Shown here one piece after another: positions 8,243 to 17,000 of a stretch of 64,000 nt of DNA; position 1 is the first letter of the stretch, and each line of letters opens with the position of its first letter. This DNA comes from a virus. The stretch spans positions 1 through 64,000 of the IMG/VR virus record IMGVR_UViG_3300035666_000015; one strand, 5' to 3'. The position numbers were made by a program, and so were the translations under genes. Under the pieces are notes generated by a model. The model was not told where the DNA came from. It worked only from the letters and a program-made list of their open reading frames with translations, and searched no databases.

Positions 8243-8560
8243 CTATGCATTTAAATATTTTTCAATTCTTTCGACTTTATCAAAAACGGTTTTACAATCA
8301 TGTAGCAGATGTGTAATTATCTTAGTAGTACATTTACACTCCTTTAGATACTTTTCAAAGGTTATTAACAATCTTATCAGTTTCCTGATTTCTTTCAAGG
8401 TACTTAATGCTTCAGGCTCATCACCAACAAATACAGTATCTTGCACTGCATTATTTATCTGCAGGGCACTTTCTAAACTAACCTCACCTAGTTGATGAAG
8501 CTCCTTACACAGTAATAAATACTGCGCATTTAATTTCGTTTTCGTAATAAATTTAAACAT
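8243..8560 (-). CDS. Hypothetical helical protein, 105 aa
   Basis: Not recognised. Mostly amphipathic helices with several Cys (LLLCKELHQLG, LKECKCTTKIITHLLHDC). ATG at 8560 has TGGAGAAG upstream. First gene downstream of a 29-bp motif shared with 10692-10720, so it may open a transcription unit. Confidence 0.7.
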   Translation of the reverse strand: MFKFITKTKLNAQYLLLCKELHQLGEVSLESALQINNAVQDTVFVGDEPEALSTLKEIRKLIRLLITFEKYLKECKCTTKIITHLLHDCKTVFDKVERIEKYLNA

Positions 8561-8587
8561 TTCTCTTCTCCAGTTAATTTATTTTGT

Positions 8588-8616
8588 TCTTTCATATAAG
8601 ATGGTGACTTTTGCGC
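8588..8616 (-). promoter_or_regulatory. 29-bp motif shared with 10692-10720; candidate phage promoter
   Basis: On the minus strand it reads GCGCAAAA, four variable bases, then CCATCTTATATGAAAGA. It matches the second copy at 26 of 29 positions. Both copies lie about 28-31 nt upstream of the ATG of a small gene. The TATATGA part could be a host -10 element or part of a phage RNA polymerase promoter. The intervening region 8617-8713 has nothing else I can support. Confidence 0.45.
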
Positions 8617-8713
8617 AACCTCTTTTGAACGATTTAATGACGTACAATACGCATGCATTGTGGCAGAGCTGCAGTATTTCCAATACCAAATACAATCCAT
8701 ACAATATATTGCT

Positions 8714-9175
8714 TTACACATCAGAAAAACACAACTCACGTGTAATGAATAAATACTCCTTCCATTTACCCCACCAACTAGGGGCATACTCATCCATTAA
8801 CTCTAGTTCTCCATCGGAAAACTGATTCCATTCTTCCCAAGAGTACTGTCTACAACCTATCGCCAATACGTGTTCAGTGAACGTTATATGCCAACTATCT
8901 AACTGCATAGACCGAATTTCACACATATTGCCAATTACATAATTAATAGCAGCATCTTGCAGTTTGCAATCCTTCAGTGTAGCTCCAGTAAAATCTACAT
9001 GTTGTAAATTACTACCTGTAAAATCTGCGTGGTTTAGCTTAGAATATCTAAACTTAGCAAAAGCTAATTTAGCAAATCTGAACTTACAACTGCGTAGATC
9101 CTTTTCGGAAAAGTCATTTACGTGCAGACGTAGCCCAGAATAATCGTGTACTTTTCTTACAATACTAGATGTCAT
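8714..9175 (-). CDS. Pentapeptide-repeat protein
   Basis: 153 aa. Residues 15-85 contain about ten A(D/N)LxX-type pentapeptides (e.g. HADFT GSNLQ HVDFT GATLK), which fold as a right-handed quadrilateral beta helix. The C-terminal part (LDSWHITF, AIGCRQYSWEEW, ELMDEYAPSWWGKWKEYL) is the cap I know from phage and gut-bacterial pentapeptide proteins with an IGC-x-H/Y-EEW motif. Some relatives mimic DNA and bind gyrase, but this one is short and no function can be assigned. Start ATG at 9175 has AAAAGGAGG upstream and overlaps the previous stop (ATGA). Confidence 0.85.
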   Translation of the reverse strand: MTSSIVRKVHDYSGLRLHVNDFSEKDLRSCKFRFAKLAFAKFRYSKLNHADFTGSNLQHVDFTGATLKDCKLQDAAINYVIGNMCEIRSMQLDSWHITFTEHVLAIGCRQYSWEEWNQFSDGELELMDEYAPSWWGKWKEYLFITRELCFSDV

Positions 9176-9387
9176 TTTAAGCCTCCTTTTTGTATCGTCC
9201 ATTTAGGCGCAGGATTTTTGCGACCTTTTCCATCCACAAAGTTATTAGTTTTTAAGTCATAATAACCCTTTTCAGTCAATACCCTCCCATTGCTAGTTGT
9301 CTGGTAAATCTTGTTGTTCTGTTGCTTGTATTGTTGCGGTTGCACCACTAGAGTGAACACCAACATTATTGTGAATAAAGCTTTCAT
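9172..9387 (-). CDS. Small secreted protein, 71 aa
   Basis: Start at ATG 9387 with GAGAGGAGAGA upstream. The first 19 residues (MKALFTIMLVFTLVVQPQQ) look like a Sec signal peptide or anchor; the mature part is short, basic and Gln/Asn-rich at its start. No lipobox Cys, so not a lipoprotein spanin. Overlaps the end of the upstream gene by 95 nt in another frame, and the good SD supports it as real. Confidence 0.68.
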   Translation of the reverse strand: MKALFTIMLVFTLVVQPQQYKQQNNKIYQTTSNGRVLTEKGYYDLKTNNFVDGKGRKNPAPKWTIQKGGLK

Positions 9388-9739
9388 ATTCTCTCCTCTC
9401 GAATGTACCATCAAAATTTAATTTTAACAACCAAGTGTCCGACTCAGACTTAAAATCATTTATTGGTCTAAAACCTTGGGCATATATAGCAGGTTTAATG
9501 GCTTCCCATAATAGATTGGTTATTGGTATAGATACATAATTAGCATTCTCAACATATAATGCGTAGCAGTTAGTACCTACTTTGAATCCAACAGTGGAAT
9601 TAACTTTAATAAACTCTGCAGGCGTAGGCTCATTATGTACTGCTTTTAGATAAGATACCACTTGCTCAAGTTCCCTTGTAATCAGCACAGGTCTCAAAAC
9701 ACCGTTTTCTAACTCCAAATCATGTAGTTTATAGAACAT
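9293..9739 (-). CDS. Hypothetical protein, 148 aa
   Basis: Not recognised. A globular mixed protein with no membrane segments; the last 35 residues are Ser/Thr/Gln-rich and share DNA with the signal-peptide gene. The start at 9739 overlaps the upstream stop by 11 nt and has no evident SD, so translation is probably coupled. Confidence 0.65.
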   Translation of the reverse strand: MFYKLHDLELENGVLRPVLITRELEQVVSYLKAVHNEPTPAEFIKVNSTVGFKVGTNCYALYVENANYVSIPITNLLWEAIKPAIYAQGFRPINDFKSESDTWLLKLNFDGTFERREYESFIHNNVGVHSSGATATIQATEQQDLPDN

Positions 9740-10079
9740 AGGATTTTACCATGCGCAGTGTTCGTCTGTCAAATTGACGATTCCATATTCGACGGTTTCT
9801 GATAGCCTTTCTAAGCTCCGCTTCCGTAATTTGGTATTGTGCCCAATAAGAGCTTGCTTCTGTAGATCCAGCTTCGAGCAATCTTTTTGTCTCAGCTATT
9901 TCCACAACCACATGATCCATATGTTCCCAACAATCAGAATTCATCCAGAATACCGGAGTTAATCCATCAGCTTTTACAGCCTTGGCGATGATTAAAGCAG
10001 CGAGGCCACAACCACCGTAATTTATATCTTCCAGCATGCCGAGTGCATTTACTGCTTTCAATGTATTTACCATATTCAT
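9729..10079 (-). CDS. Predicted papain-like / transglutaminase-like fold protein
   Basis: 116 aa. Start chosen at ATG 10079 (TGGAGAGTATT upstream); the in-frame GTG at 10091 overlaps that SD. An NYGGCGLAALIIAKAV segment near residue 25, with Cys at a helix N-terminus, is followed about 30 residues later by MDHVVVEI, with His at the start of a strand. This Cys-helix plus His-strand order is that of small phage papain/transglutaminase-like proteins. A third catalytic residue cannot be placed with confidence, so activity (protease, deamidase or none) is open. Confidence 0.55.
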   Translation of the reverse strand: MNMVNTLKAVNALGMLEDINYGGCGLAALIIAKAVKADGLTPVFWMNSDCWEHMDHVVVEIAETKRLLEAGSTEASSYWAQYQITEAELRKAIRNRRIWNRQFDRRTLRMVKSYVL

Positions 10080-10095
10080 AATACTCTCCACGATA

Positions 10096-10500
10096 CTAAA
10101 GATTGTTAAAGAAGTTTAATGGAATTGCCTGAGTTCGGTAGTATTCATCATTAATTACAGTACTGAATACTACACATTTTTCGCTAAGTCTATTTTCTAG
10201 CTTACCAACAGTGCAGTAGTTTATCTGAATTACTTTGTCAAATCGCTCAAGATAATCATTCAAATCCTCTTGCTGCACTATTGTCGGCTGAAGTTCTACT
10301 TCCGATTTCTTGGAAAACTCGTAAACACCTATATCTAGTTGATCAACGGAAACTCCTAATACTTGTAACATAACATTTGCAGAGTCTACAGTAGATTTTT
10401 CTACAGTAATCACTACTACATTATTGTTAGATATTTTGAACTCGTTTTCAAGTGTCTTTAATAATTTACAAACACGTCGCAATTGCTCAACCGTAGTCAT
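10096..10500 (-). CDS. Hypothetical protein, 134 aa
   Basis: Not recognised. Begins with a basic helix (EQLRRVCKLLKTLENEF) and continues as alternating strands and helices. Its ATG overlaps the TGA of a 26-aa membrane peptide (ATGA). No motif that allows a function. Confidence 0.7.
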   Translation of the reverse strand: MTTVEQLRRVCKLLKTLENEFKISNNNVVVITVEKSTVDSANVMLQVLGVSVDQLDIGVYEFSKKSEVELQPTIVQQEDLNDYLERFDKVIQINYCTVGKLENRLSEKCVVFSTVINDEYYRTQAIPLNFFNNL

Positions 10501-10577
10501 AGCATCACCATTAGTAATAAGCCGTTAATTAATACACCTACTAATACAATCAAAAACCAAACATTTGAAATACTCAT
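10497..10577 (-). CDS. Tiny membrane peptide, 26 aa
   Basis: ATG 10577 overlaps the stop of the upstream 28-aa peptide, and its own TGA overlaps the next ATG: a chain of ATGA couplings. GGGA lies 8 nt upstream. Almost entirely hydrophobic (WFLIVLVGVLINGLLL). Confidence 0.6.
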   Translation of the reverse strand: MSISNVWFLIVLVGVLINGLLLMVML

Positions 10578-10660
10578 GAATATATCCCTAAAATAGTTCC
10601 AATAATAAATCCTAAAATCAGTGGTAAAACCACCAACAGTATTACTTCTTCTAAAACCAT
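10574..10660 (-). CDS. Tiny membrane peptide, 28 aa
   Basis: ATG 10660 with GAGGTGATATT upstream. One hydrophobic segment after an acidic start (MVLEEVILLVVLPLILGF). First gene after the shared 29-bp motif and the GC-rich spacer, hence head of a transcription unit. Confidence 0.62.
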   Translation of the reverse strand: MVLEEVILLVVLPLILGFIIGTILGIYS

Positions 10661-10691
10661 AATATCACCTCATTATTGATTATCTTACTTG

Positions 10692-10720
10692 TCTTTCATA
10701 TAAGATGGCCAGTTTTGCGC
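10692..10720 (-). promoter_or_regulatory. 29-bp motif, second copy; candidate phage promoter
   Basis: Same motif as at 8588-8616, 26 of 29 identical. Here it overlaps a GCCAG...CTGGC hairpin on its upstream side. It lies downstream of a terminator and just upstream of the peptide gene starting at 10660, which is where a promoter is expected. Confidence 0.5.
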
Positions 10721-10845
10721 TGGCGGAAGTGGCAGAAACCCCGAAATTTCGAGCCTGGTCATAGGTAGACGATACGGCGGCGAGTAGGGCATTACGGTAG
10801 TGAGGGGGTGAGAGTGGGGCAGCAGAGACGCGTTTCTGAAGGTGC
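10721..10845. other. GC-rich non-coding spacer
   Basis: About 125 bp of clearly higher G+C than the flanks (near half or more by eye), between a terminator and the 29-bp motif. Two overlapping 61-65-codon frames cross it, but they have no SD and odd composition. It could be a regulatory leader or an acquired host fragment. Confidence 0.4.
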
Positions 10846-10874
10846 GTAAAAATACCCCATGATTTTCCATGGGG
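10846..10874 (-). terminator. Rho-independent terminator after the lysis genes
   Basis: Minus strand: CCCCATG, loop GAAAAT, CATGGGG, then TATTTTTA. Begins 7 nt after the stop of the GNAT-like gene and closes the long structural/lysis transcript. Confidence 0.85.
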
Positions 10875-10880
10875 CACTTG

Positions 10881-11348
10881 TTAAATCCACTTAAGTAAAT
10901 AAGCTTCTGAAGTTAATCGAGGCTTTTTATATCCTAGTTTTAATAATAATTTTCTAAACACTGCTTGATTGGCTCTTGAAGAGTCAGATACTAATACATT
11001 GTACCCTTTACGCTTGAGTTGCTTCTCAGCCTTATCAAGCGCATCACTAATCATAAGTACTCGTTGTTTGAGGGGGACACTGTCACTTACTAGCAAATAT
11101 GACATACTAGCTACAGAGACTGTTGAGTAATCAAAGAAATTGCAAGGATTGAATACAAGAACTCCGTATACTTTCGTAGCATCCTCTAAAACTTCGAAGA
11201 ACGCCGCCTCTCTAAATACTTGCAGTAACCTCTTAGAGCATATACGGGGGTTTATTGGAACCTCCGCGAGTGATGGTAACTCTTTCATAACGAGGTTATA
11301 CACCTGATTCAAATCACCATCACCGCGAACTGTACGCCACTGCATCAT
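10881..11348 (-). CDS. GNAT-fold acetyltransferase-like protein
   Basis: 155 aa from the ATG at 11348, whose bases overlap the endolysin stop (ATGA). The order beta strand (KVYGVLVF), strand (VSVASMSYLLV), long helix (LMISDALDKAEKQLKRKG), strand (NVLVSDSS), helix (NQAVFRKLLLKLGYKKP), strand (EAYLLKWI) is a GNAT domain. GNAT-like proteins often sit next to endolysins in T7-, T5- and YuA-type phages. The Q/RxxGxG/A loop is poorly conserved here, so catalysis is uncertain. Confidence 0.6.
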   Translation of the reverse strand: MMQWRTVRGDGDLNQVYNLVMKELPSLAEVPINPRICSKRLLQVFREAAFFEVLEDATKVYGVLVFNPCNFFDYSTVSVASMSYLLVSDSVPLKQRVLMISDALDKAEKQLKRKGYNVLVSDSSRANQAVFRKLLLKLGYKKPRLTSEAYLLKWI

Positions 11349-11950
11349 ACACCACAAAGTTGGAAATGCATCCAATCCTTGTTTATTGCACGACCTAAAG
11401 ATACTCCACCGTTCCTTTCAACAATATTCCACCACTCATCGTACTCAGGTCTCGCTAGCATAGCCTTATCCTTTCCCCAAGCATATTGGTTATTTGAGGG
11501 ATCGATGTCAACAGCAGCACCCCAAGCATGCACTGATTTCTTGTTACCACTTGTCATATTTCGGTCGTTATAACAGCCACCAAATACATTTAGCCTCAAA
11601 TGATCAAATTCAGTAGCACCATAGTAAGCAAAAGCTTCAGAGAATATCTTCGTTAGTACATCTTCTACAGATTTATGACATGCAAAAGAGGTTATATAAG
11701 TTGTTTCAGACCATGCTAGTTTGAATCTGGTTGGTAGAACGCACCTGCCAGAAGATGCTAAAGCGCTACCAGGCTCTCCTAGCAGCTTGGATAGGTCTTT
11801 ATAACTGGCAATCAAAGGTGTGGAGGAACTTCCTAAAGCATCTAATAAGGCTTTAGAGGTATTTGGTCCCCAAACCCCGTCCACCGTGATCTCATGTTTT
11901 AAACTTACTAACAATCTTTGTACATTCTTAATGTCGTCTTTTGATACCAT
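11345..11950 (-). CDS. Endolysin: peptidoglycan-binding motif plus M15-type peptidase
   Basis: 201 aa. Residues 8-40 (VQRLLVSLKHEITVDGVWGPNTSKALLDAL) resemble one peptidoglycan-binding type 1 helix set. The C-terminal domain has the M15 zinc peptidase residues: SVHAWGAAVDIDP (His and Asp ligands) and, near the end, DWMHFQ (third ligand His). M15 phage enzymes cut L-Ala-D-Glu or D-Ala cross-links. No signal peptide, so export needs the holin, probably the gene at 43270. Confidence 0.88.
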   Translation of the reverse strand: MVSKDDIKNVQRLLVSLKHEITVDGVWGPNTSKALLDALGSSSTPLIASYKDLSKLLGEPGSALASSGRCVLPTRFKLAWSETTYITSFACHKSVEDVLTKIFSEAFAYYGATEFDHLRLNVFGGCYNDRNMTSGNKKSVHAWGAAVDIDPSNNQYAWGKDKAMLARPEYDEWWNIVERNGGVSLGRAINKDWMHFQLCGV

Positions 11951-11956
11951 ATAGAA

Positions 11957-12937
11957 TCACCTTTTCAATAATGTAGGGTAAACATGAAATGTAGCTAATT
12001 GGAGTTTATTAGCAGCACTACAATTACCAAACACCTTAAATGTGATTATCTCATCTTTTGGTACATATGTAGACATGAAATTATAAAGTGACGCAACAGG
12101 TGTAGATGTTTGCAAAATATCAACAGCAGGCAAAGTCAGATACGCGCTAGAGCTAGATGCGATTTTAACGTTATCTACAAAAGCATCTACACGTAATTCT
12201 ATGAGATTTGTAACTGTATTAACGTCAAGTAGACGTATCTCACTAATAAATTGGCAGTTTAACATTCCCGTTGATATTGTGGGACTTTGTAGACTATATG
12301 TACAAATTAGTCCATCTGTATCCGGTATTGCTGCTAACGAATTCACGGCTTCTGGTGTTGTAGTTGACAATGAATCGTGAGCAAGATCATCTGTGAAGAT
12401 TTTCTTAGTAGAAATCAGCATACCGGCGGAATACTCTCCTGCGCCGCCACCTGTCCAAACAGGCCGCAGCCAGGCATATCGGGTTACAGTCTGGCCGAAG
12501 TCTCTCCTAACTGAAGTACCAGTAAGAGTGCCCATCAAACTTGCTGAATTTCTATCAGGGGTAGTAGATTCCCACAGCTCTACACCAAAAAATGACTGAG
12601 GATAGACAGAATCGGTCAAATCGAAGGTTATTTCGTATGTATGCAGACTCGTCTGATAACTTATATTAGACAAGACAGGAGTAGGGGTGGTGTACACCCA
12701 CGTCCTAGTACTCCAATCCCATATTGCGGTAGGATTAGGTTTTGCAGGAAACGCCATAATAGCGTTAATATTTATATCAAAGAAGTAGTCTTCTAGAATT
12801 ACACTTGGAGATACTACAGTATCAATTATTCTAACAATTTCGCCATCAACTAACTCTCCATCAATGTATTCAGAATTTACTATCTCTGCTATATGGTTTA
12901 TCTGTCCTTGCATAGACGTGAATAGATAAAGTTGCAT
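11957..12937 (-). CDS. Tail-associated protein, 326 aa, function unknown
   Basis: Beta-rich with a Trp/Pro-rich linker near residue 70 (PTAIWDWSTRTWVYTTP), a pattern seen between phage tail fibre or baseplate modules. The remainder looks like one or two Ig/jelly-roll domains. It follows the J-like hub gene and two small tail proteins, with overlapping stops and starts. A side-fibre or receptor-binding part is plausible but not shown. Confidence 0.6.
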   Translation of the reverse strand: MQLYLFTSMQGQINHIAEIVNSEYIDGELVDGEIVRIIDTVVSPSVILEDYFFDININAIMAFPAKPNPTAIWDWSTRTWVYTTPTPVLSNISYQTSLHTYEITFDLTDSVYPQSFFGVELWESTTPDRNSASLMGTLTGTSVRRDFGQTVTRYAWLRPVWTGGGAGEYSAGMLISTKKIFTDDLAHDSLSTTTPEAVNSLAAIPDTDGLICTYSLQSPTISTGMLNCQFISEIRLLDVNTVTNLIELRVDAFVDNVKIASSSSAYLTLPAVDILQTSTPVASLYNFMSTYVPKDEIITFKVFGNCSAANKLQLATFHVYPTLLKR

Positions 12938-13563
12938 TAAACCTCCAAAATTTGTACGTAATTAACGATATCTGCTGTGAAATTGTTCTTATCACCGTAG
13001 TTACCGGAGTCGATTTGAGTTTGAAAAGAAGATATTTGAATACTCTTTTCATCAGTAGCTACTTTGAATGCTACATTCCTATATGTAATAAAAGACTTAC
13101 CTATTTGAAAACTATCTAGACCTAATGATTGAATTGCTATGTAATAGTTAGAAGTTGGATAAGGACCCTTCATACTTATAGTAACAGCAGCTGTTTTCAA
13201 GTTCTTAACAATACCTCCATACCTCACTCTGGGAAATAACATCTTATTAGAGAAGGTCAACATACCGGAACTAGACCGTATCCTTATTCCATAGCCACCT
13301 GGATCAACGAAATCTGAAGCATTGCCTACAACTACATAAGCAATACCTCCTCCGCCAGATTCACAACTTATCTTAGTGCGTTTAGAATTACAGTATATCT
13401 TCTTACCATTATTTACAGCTCTCACAAAAAGAGCGCCAGGAGCTCTCGTAAAATTCAAAGAGTCTCCTGACTCAAGGACACCTTGTTCTAACACACGAAG
13501 GGTTGGCTCAGCCTGAGATAGCTGTACGAAACCTTCAGCTGTTTTAAAAGAGATACCATACAT
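12937..13563 (-). CDS. Tail protein, 208 aa, shares N-terminal module with the next upstream gene
   Basis: Starts MYGISFKTAEGFVQLS; the upstream gene starts MYGLRLWDSAGNLKLD. Both are the short N-terminal strand pair I know from small tail-tip proteins of siphoviruses (DUF6453-like by pattern). The rest is beta-rich with a Gly stretch (SGGGGIAYVVVG). Probably part of the tail tip or a decoration of the hub. Confidence 0.6.
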   Translation of the reverse strand: MYGISFKTAEGFVQLSQAEPTLRVLEQGVLESGDSLNFTRAPGALFVRAVNNGKKIYCNSKRTKISCESGGGGIAYVVVGNASDFVDPGGYGIRIRSSSGMLTFSNKMLFPRVRYGGIVKNLKTAAVTISMKGPYPTSNYYIAIQSLGLDSFQIGKSFITYRNVAFKVATDEKSIQISSFQTQIDSGNYGDKNNFTADIVNYVQILEV

Positions 13564-13565
13564 TT

Positions 13566-13994
13566 TTATTGCCTATATAACTCAATAGTGAATACCGCCT
13601 TACTTGCATACTCAGAAGTGTTCTGTTTTAAAGAATCTTTGTAGTAAGTAGAACCTGTTAGTATCTTCACAGCAATATTATCAGTTGACATAACACAATA
13701 CCCGGTTATATAATCTAAATTAGTACCAATTGCAGAAGAATATTCAGATGATGGCATCTTAGTTATTATAGCAACCCAAGTACCATCATCTGTCACACCT
13801 GGATGAGGAATATTGAAGGTGTGTGTGATATTAAAACGACCTAGATTGACACCAGTTTGCCCATACATCTTATCAGTAGATGATGCGCTATCTGCTTTTC
13901 TATTGACTTCATATCTGGCAACAAATTTAGGCAGCCTATCAAAGATATCCAGTTTTAAATTTCCAGCGCTATCCCACAACCTTAACCCATACAT
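13566..13994 (-). CDS. Tail protein, 142 aa, DUF6453-like
   Basis: N-terminus MYGLRLWDSAGNLKLD is the same module as in the following gene, so the two are probably diverged duplicates. Beta-rich, no membrane segment, ends in TIELYRQ. Lies 12 nt after the J-like gene and 2 nt before its paralogue. Confidence 0.62.
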   Translation of the reverse strand: MYGLRLWDSAGNLKLDIFDRLPKFVARYEVNRKADSASSTDKMYGQTGVNLGRFNITHTFNIPHPGVTDDGTWVAIITKMPSSEYSSAIGTNLDYITGYCVMSTDNIAVKILTGSTYYKDSLKQNTSEYASKAVFTIELYRQ

Positions 13995-14006
13995 AAGTCC
14001 CTCTCA

Positions 14007-17000
14007 TTAGTTAACCGCATTCAAATCACCAAATTGCATTACTAGAGTGCCATTCTCATCATAAACTTTTATACGTCTACTATCCATATCCATCCTGGCT
14101 CCAGAAGCTGCAGTCGTTACTTTGAAATTACTAGTACCAATAAGATTAATACTACCTATCTGAGCTGCACCTATGGCGCCATTCTCAATATAAGTCTCTG
14201 CCTCCCCTACATGTATTTTTGATAAAGTTGCAAATAACCCTTGATCGCGCACACGTCTAGCTTCATTATTTGCGGTGACATCACCATGAGGCACCCACGA
14301 AGAACCATTCCAAGAATTTACAACAGGGTTGATGGTCGTTGTATCAAACCAGATGTCATTCATCCCTATCGGACTACCGTCAGGCCTTACAGTTGGATAA
14401 AAAGATTCTCTGAAGATATGGTTTCTAGTAGCATTATCTACTGGTCTGCCAGAACCACTTACACCTGACCACACAGCTGTACCACCTAAGTTAGCATCGT
14501 CTGTTACTTGTGCTGTACTAGCTACACCTCCAGGAGAGTAAGGGCTGAATTCGGTCTGACCTGCTAAAGCTTCGCCAAAATATGGCTGAGCTACCCACAG
14601 GTAAGAGGATAGAACGCTGAGATCATTACTATCATACTTTCGTATCAGCACTGTTACAGTGACTGTGTTTGCAGGAGCTATACCAAATGTACCAACTAAG
14701 CTGTGATTAGCTAGATTGTCTCCCCCACCACTCAACACATCTATAGGACCGACCTCTGAAGCACCTATAATATTGCCACTTATATTTAGAAAATAAATAC
14801 CAATAGTTACTTTGCAGCGATGAGCAGCAATTTTTGCATGGAATTCATAACGTTTGCCAGGGGTGGCAGATACCGCTTTGTCAGAGAAGCCCCCTAATGG
14901 GTATATGTCGCAGCATATGTATGTAGGATCAATCACACCATTCAAGTTCAGACTCACAGATCCTATCTGTTCCACGTAGAAAGCATCACCTCCTTTAGGC
15001 CACCAGTATCCAGCTGGAAACTTAATCTTAGCGCTTCCGGAATTAAAAACAGCAGCGTATGGATTATATCCAGTTACGAAAGGAGATGTATTTCTTGTAA
15101 ATTCAGTATTTATTAGTCTGTTAATACCTACACCAACTCTCAAGTTACTACTGTCAGCACCAACTGTAGCTCCAGCTTGTATTCCTGTCAAATGACTATA
15201 TTCACCGGAATTTATACCATTAAGTGAAGTAGGTCGGTCGTTTATCGCACCCCAGTCAATACCACCACTAGATAATAAAGTAACTCCTTGAGCATTCTTT
15301 ATCTGTATACTATTAAATACGGCCGAACCGTTCTTCAGCAATCTCCAACCTTGATAATTTCCAGGAGAATCAGAGAATCCGTCTGAAAGTAATACATCAC
15401 CTATTTGGGCAGCTTGTGTAATAATAGCTTGATTTGCAACTAAAGCATTAGCGCCTACAGTTCCAGCAAGTACGCGATCTCCACTGAAGAAAGCACCTCC
15501 TGCGTTATTATCAACACTATCACCACCCTTATATACAGCAAGTATTCGACCACCAGCGCCTACTGCAGTCACTAATGATGTTGTGTTGCGTAATATTGTC
15601 TGACCAGGTATGTAATATAAATACAAATCTGATACGGTATATGTTGCCGATCCTGCATCAACATTCCAAGTTGTACCATCCGTATCTCTTATTACTTTAA
15701 AAGCATCCCAAGAAACTACGTGCGTTGTTGCATTCGGTAGGAACAGTAAATCAACATAAGAGTAGCTAGTAGTCTCTACATTAAGTGCAGCAACCGATTG
15801 AGCACCTGAGGGTATCTCCCCAATCTCTCCAAAAGTATCAATCTGGGATACCTTATAGTAGTAAACAGTACTTGGGGATGCGTCAAAGTTTATGTAATCA
15901 GAGTTACCTGTATAAACTAGATTAGTAGGGCCTGGCACAAACAACGAACTAAGATCTCTATATACCTTGTAGTAGGCATGATCAGCAGCTTTCTGTGAAG
16001 TGATATTTACAAATACTTGTTGAAACCCAGCAATCAATTGAAAAGCTGGAGCAGGTGCCGCCACATTATTAAAAGTAGCTGCAGTGAACGTCAAAGATAA
16101 CACATCTGTACTATTCACAGCATACACCCGTATTCTTACTGTTCTAGATAATACCCCATGTATAAGTTCATTAGCGTTCTGGGTTATCACCAGACTACTG
16201 CCTTTTTCAACTGGTAAAGAGGTCAATACATTATTAGCTTGATCTAGAAATACAACTTCGTAACGCTTTAGAATCTCCTCTACCAAGATATTGTTAGGAT
16301 CATCTGTCCAACTTATATCGAAAGTAGGAGCCAATCCACCATTTTTATCAATCAAGTTTATGGGAGGATTTAACGAAGAACCTTTTACTACAAGATTAGT
16401 ACCGCCATTATATTCTGCAAGTATGGTGAATGCTTGCGCTGTATCAAAATTTGTAGTAGATTTTACGGTGTTATCAGTACCATCAAAGTATAAATACAAT
16501 CTCTGTCCAGTCCACTGATAAGAACCACCAGGTATAAATAAAATAACTGCAGAACCTGATGGCTTAGCTGTAAAAGGAGGCCAAGATACAAAACCTGGTG
16601 AAGGGTTGTTTCCTGTAAAAGACACGCCTTGAAACGAATACACCTTTCTTTTAGTCACAGTAGCTTCTGTCTGACTGGTGTATGTTATCGTAGACATCCT
16701 GCCATTCTGAGCAAGAGTCCTTACACCGAAGAATGCAGAAGCCTGGTCGATATTTGGTACATCAAACTGATTGTTAGTAGTACGACCGATCTCATCAAAC
16801 AGAGGAATTCCATTAGAATCTACAGGACCATTAGCAGCATGCATATACACAATATAAGCGGCTATATTGGAATAGTTCACAGCAGGCCACTGCAATCTAC
16901 CAAGACTATCAGAGCTGTTTGCGTTTGGAACAAAGGTTACGGAAGAAGGTGCTGGAATATTATTCTGAAAAATAGGGTTTGGTTGCAATACTTGAGATGG

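Noticed and set aside
8530-8793. 87-codon minus-strand frame across the 29-bp motif
   Set aside because: It overlaps the end of the pentapeptide gene and the start of the 105-aa gene in another frame and has no SD; its middle is better read as a promoter region.
10680-10877. Two overlapping 61-65-codon frames in the GC-rich spacer
   Set aside because: They start inside the terminator hairpin, lack SDs and resemble no protein I know.
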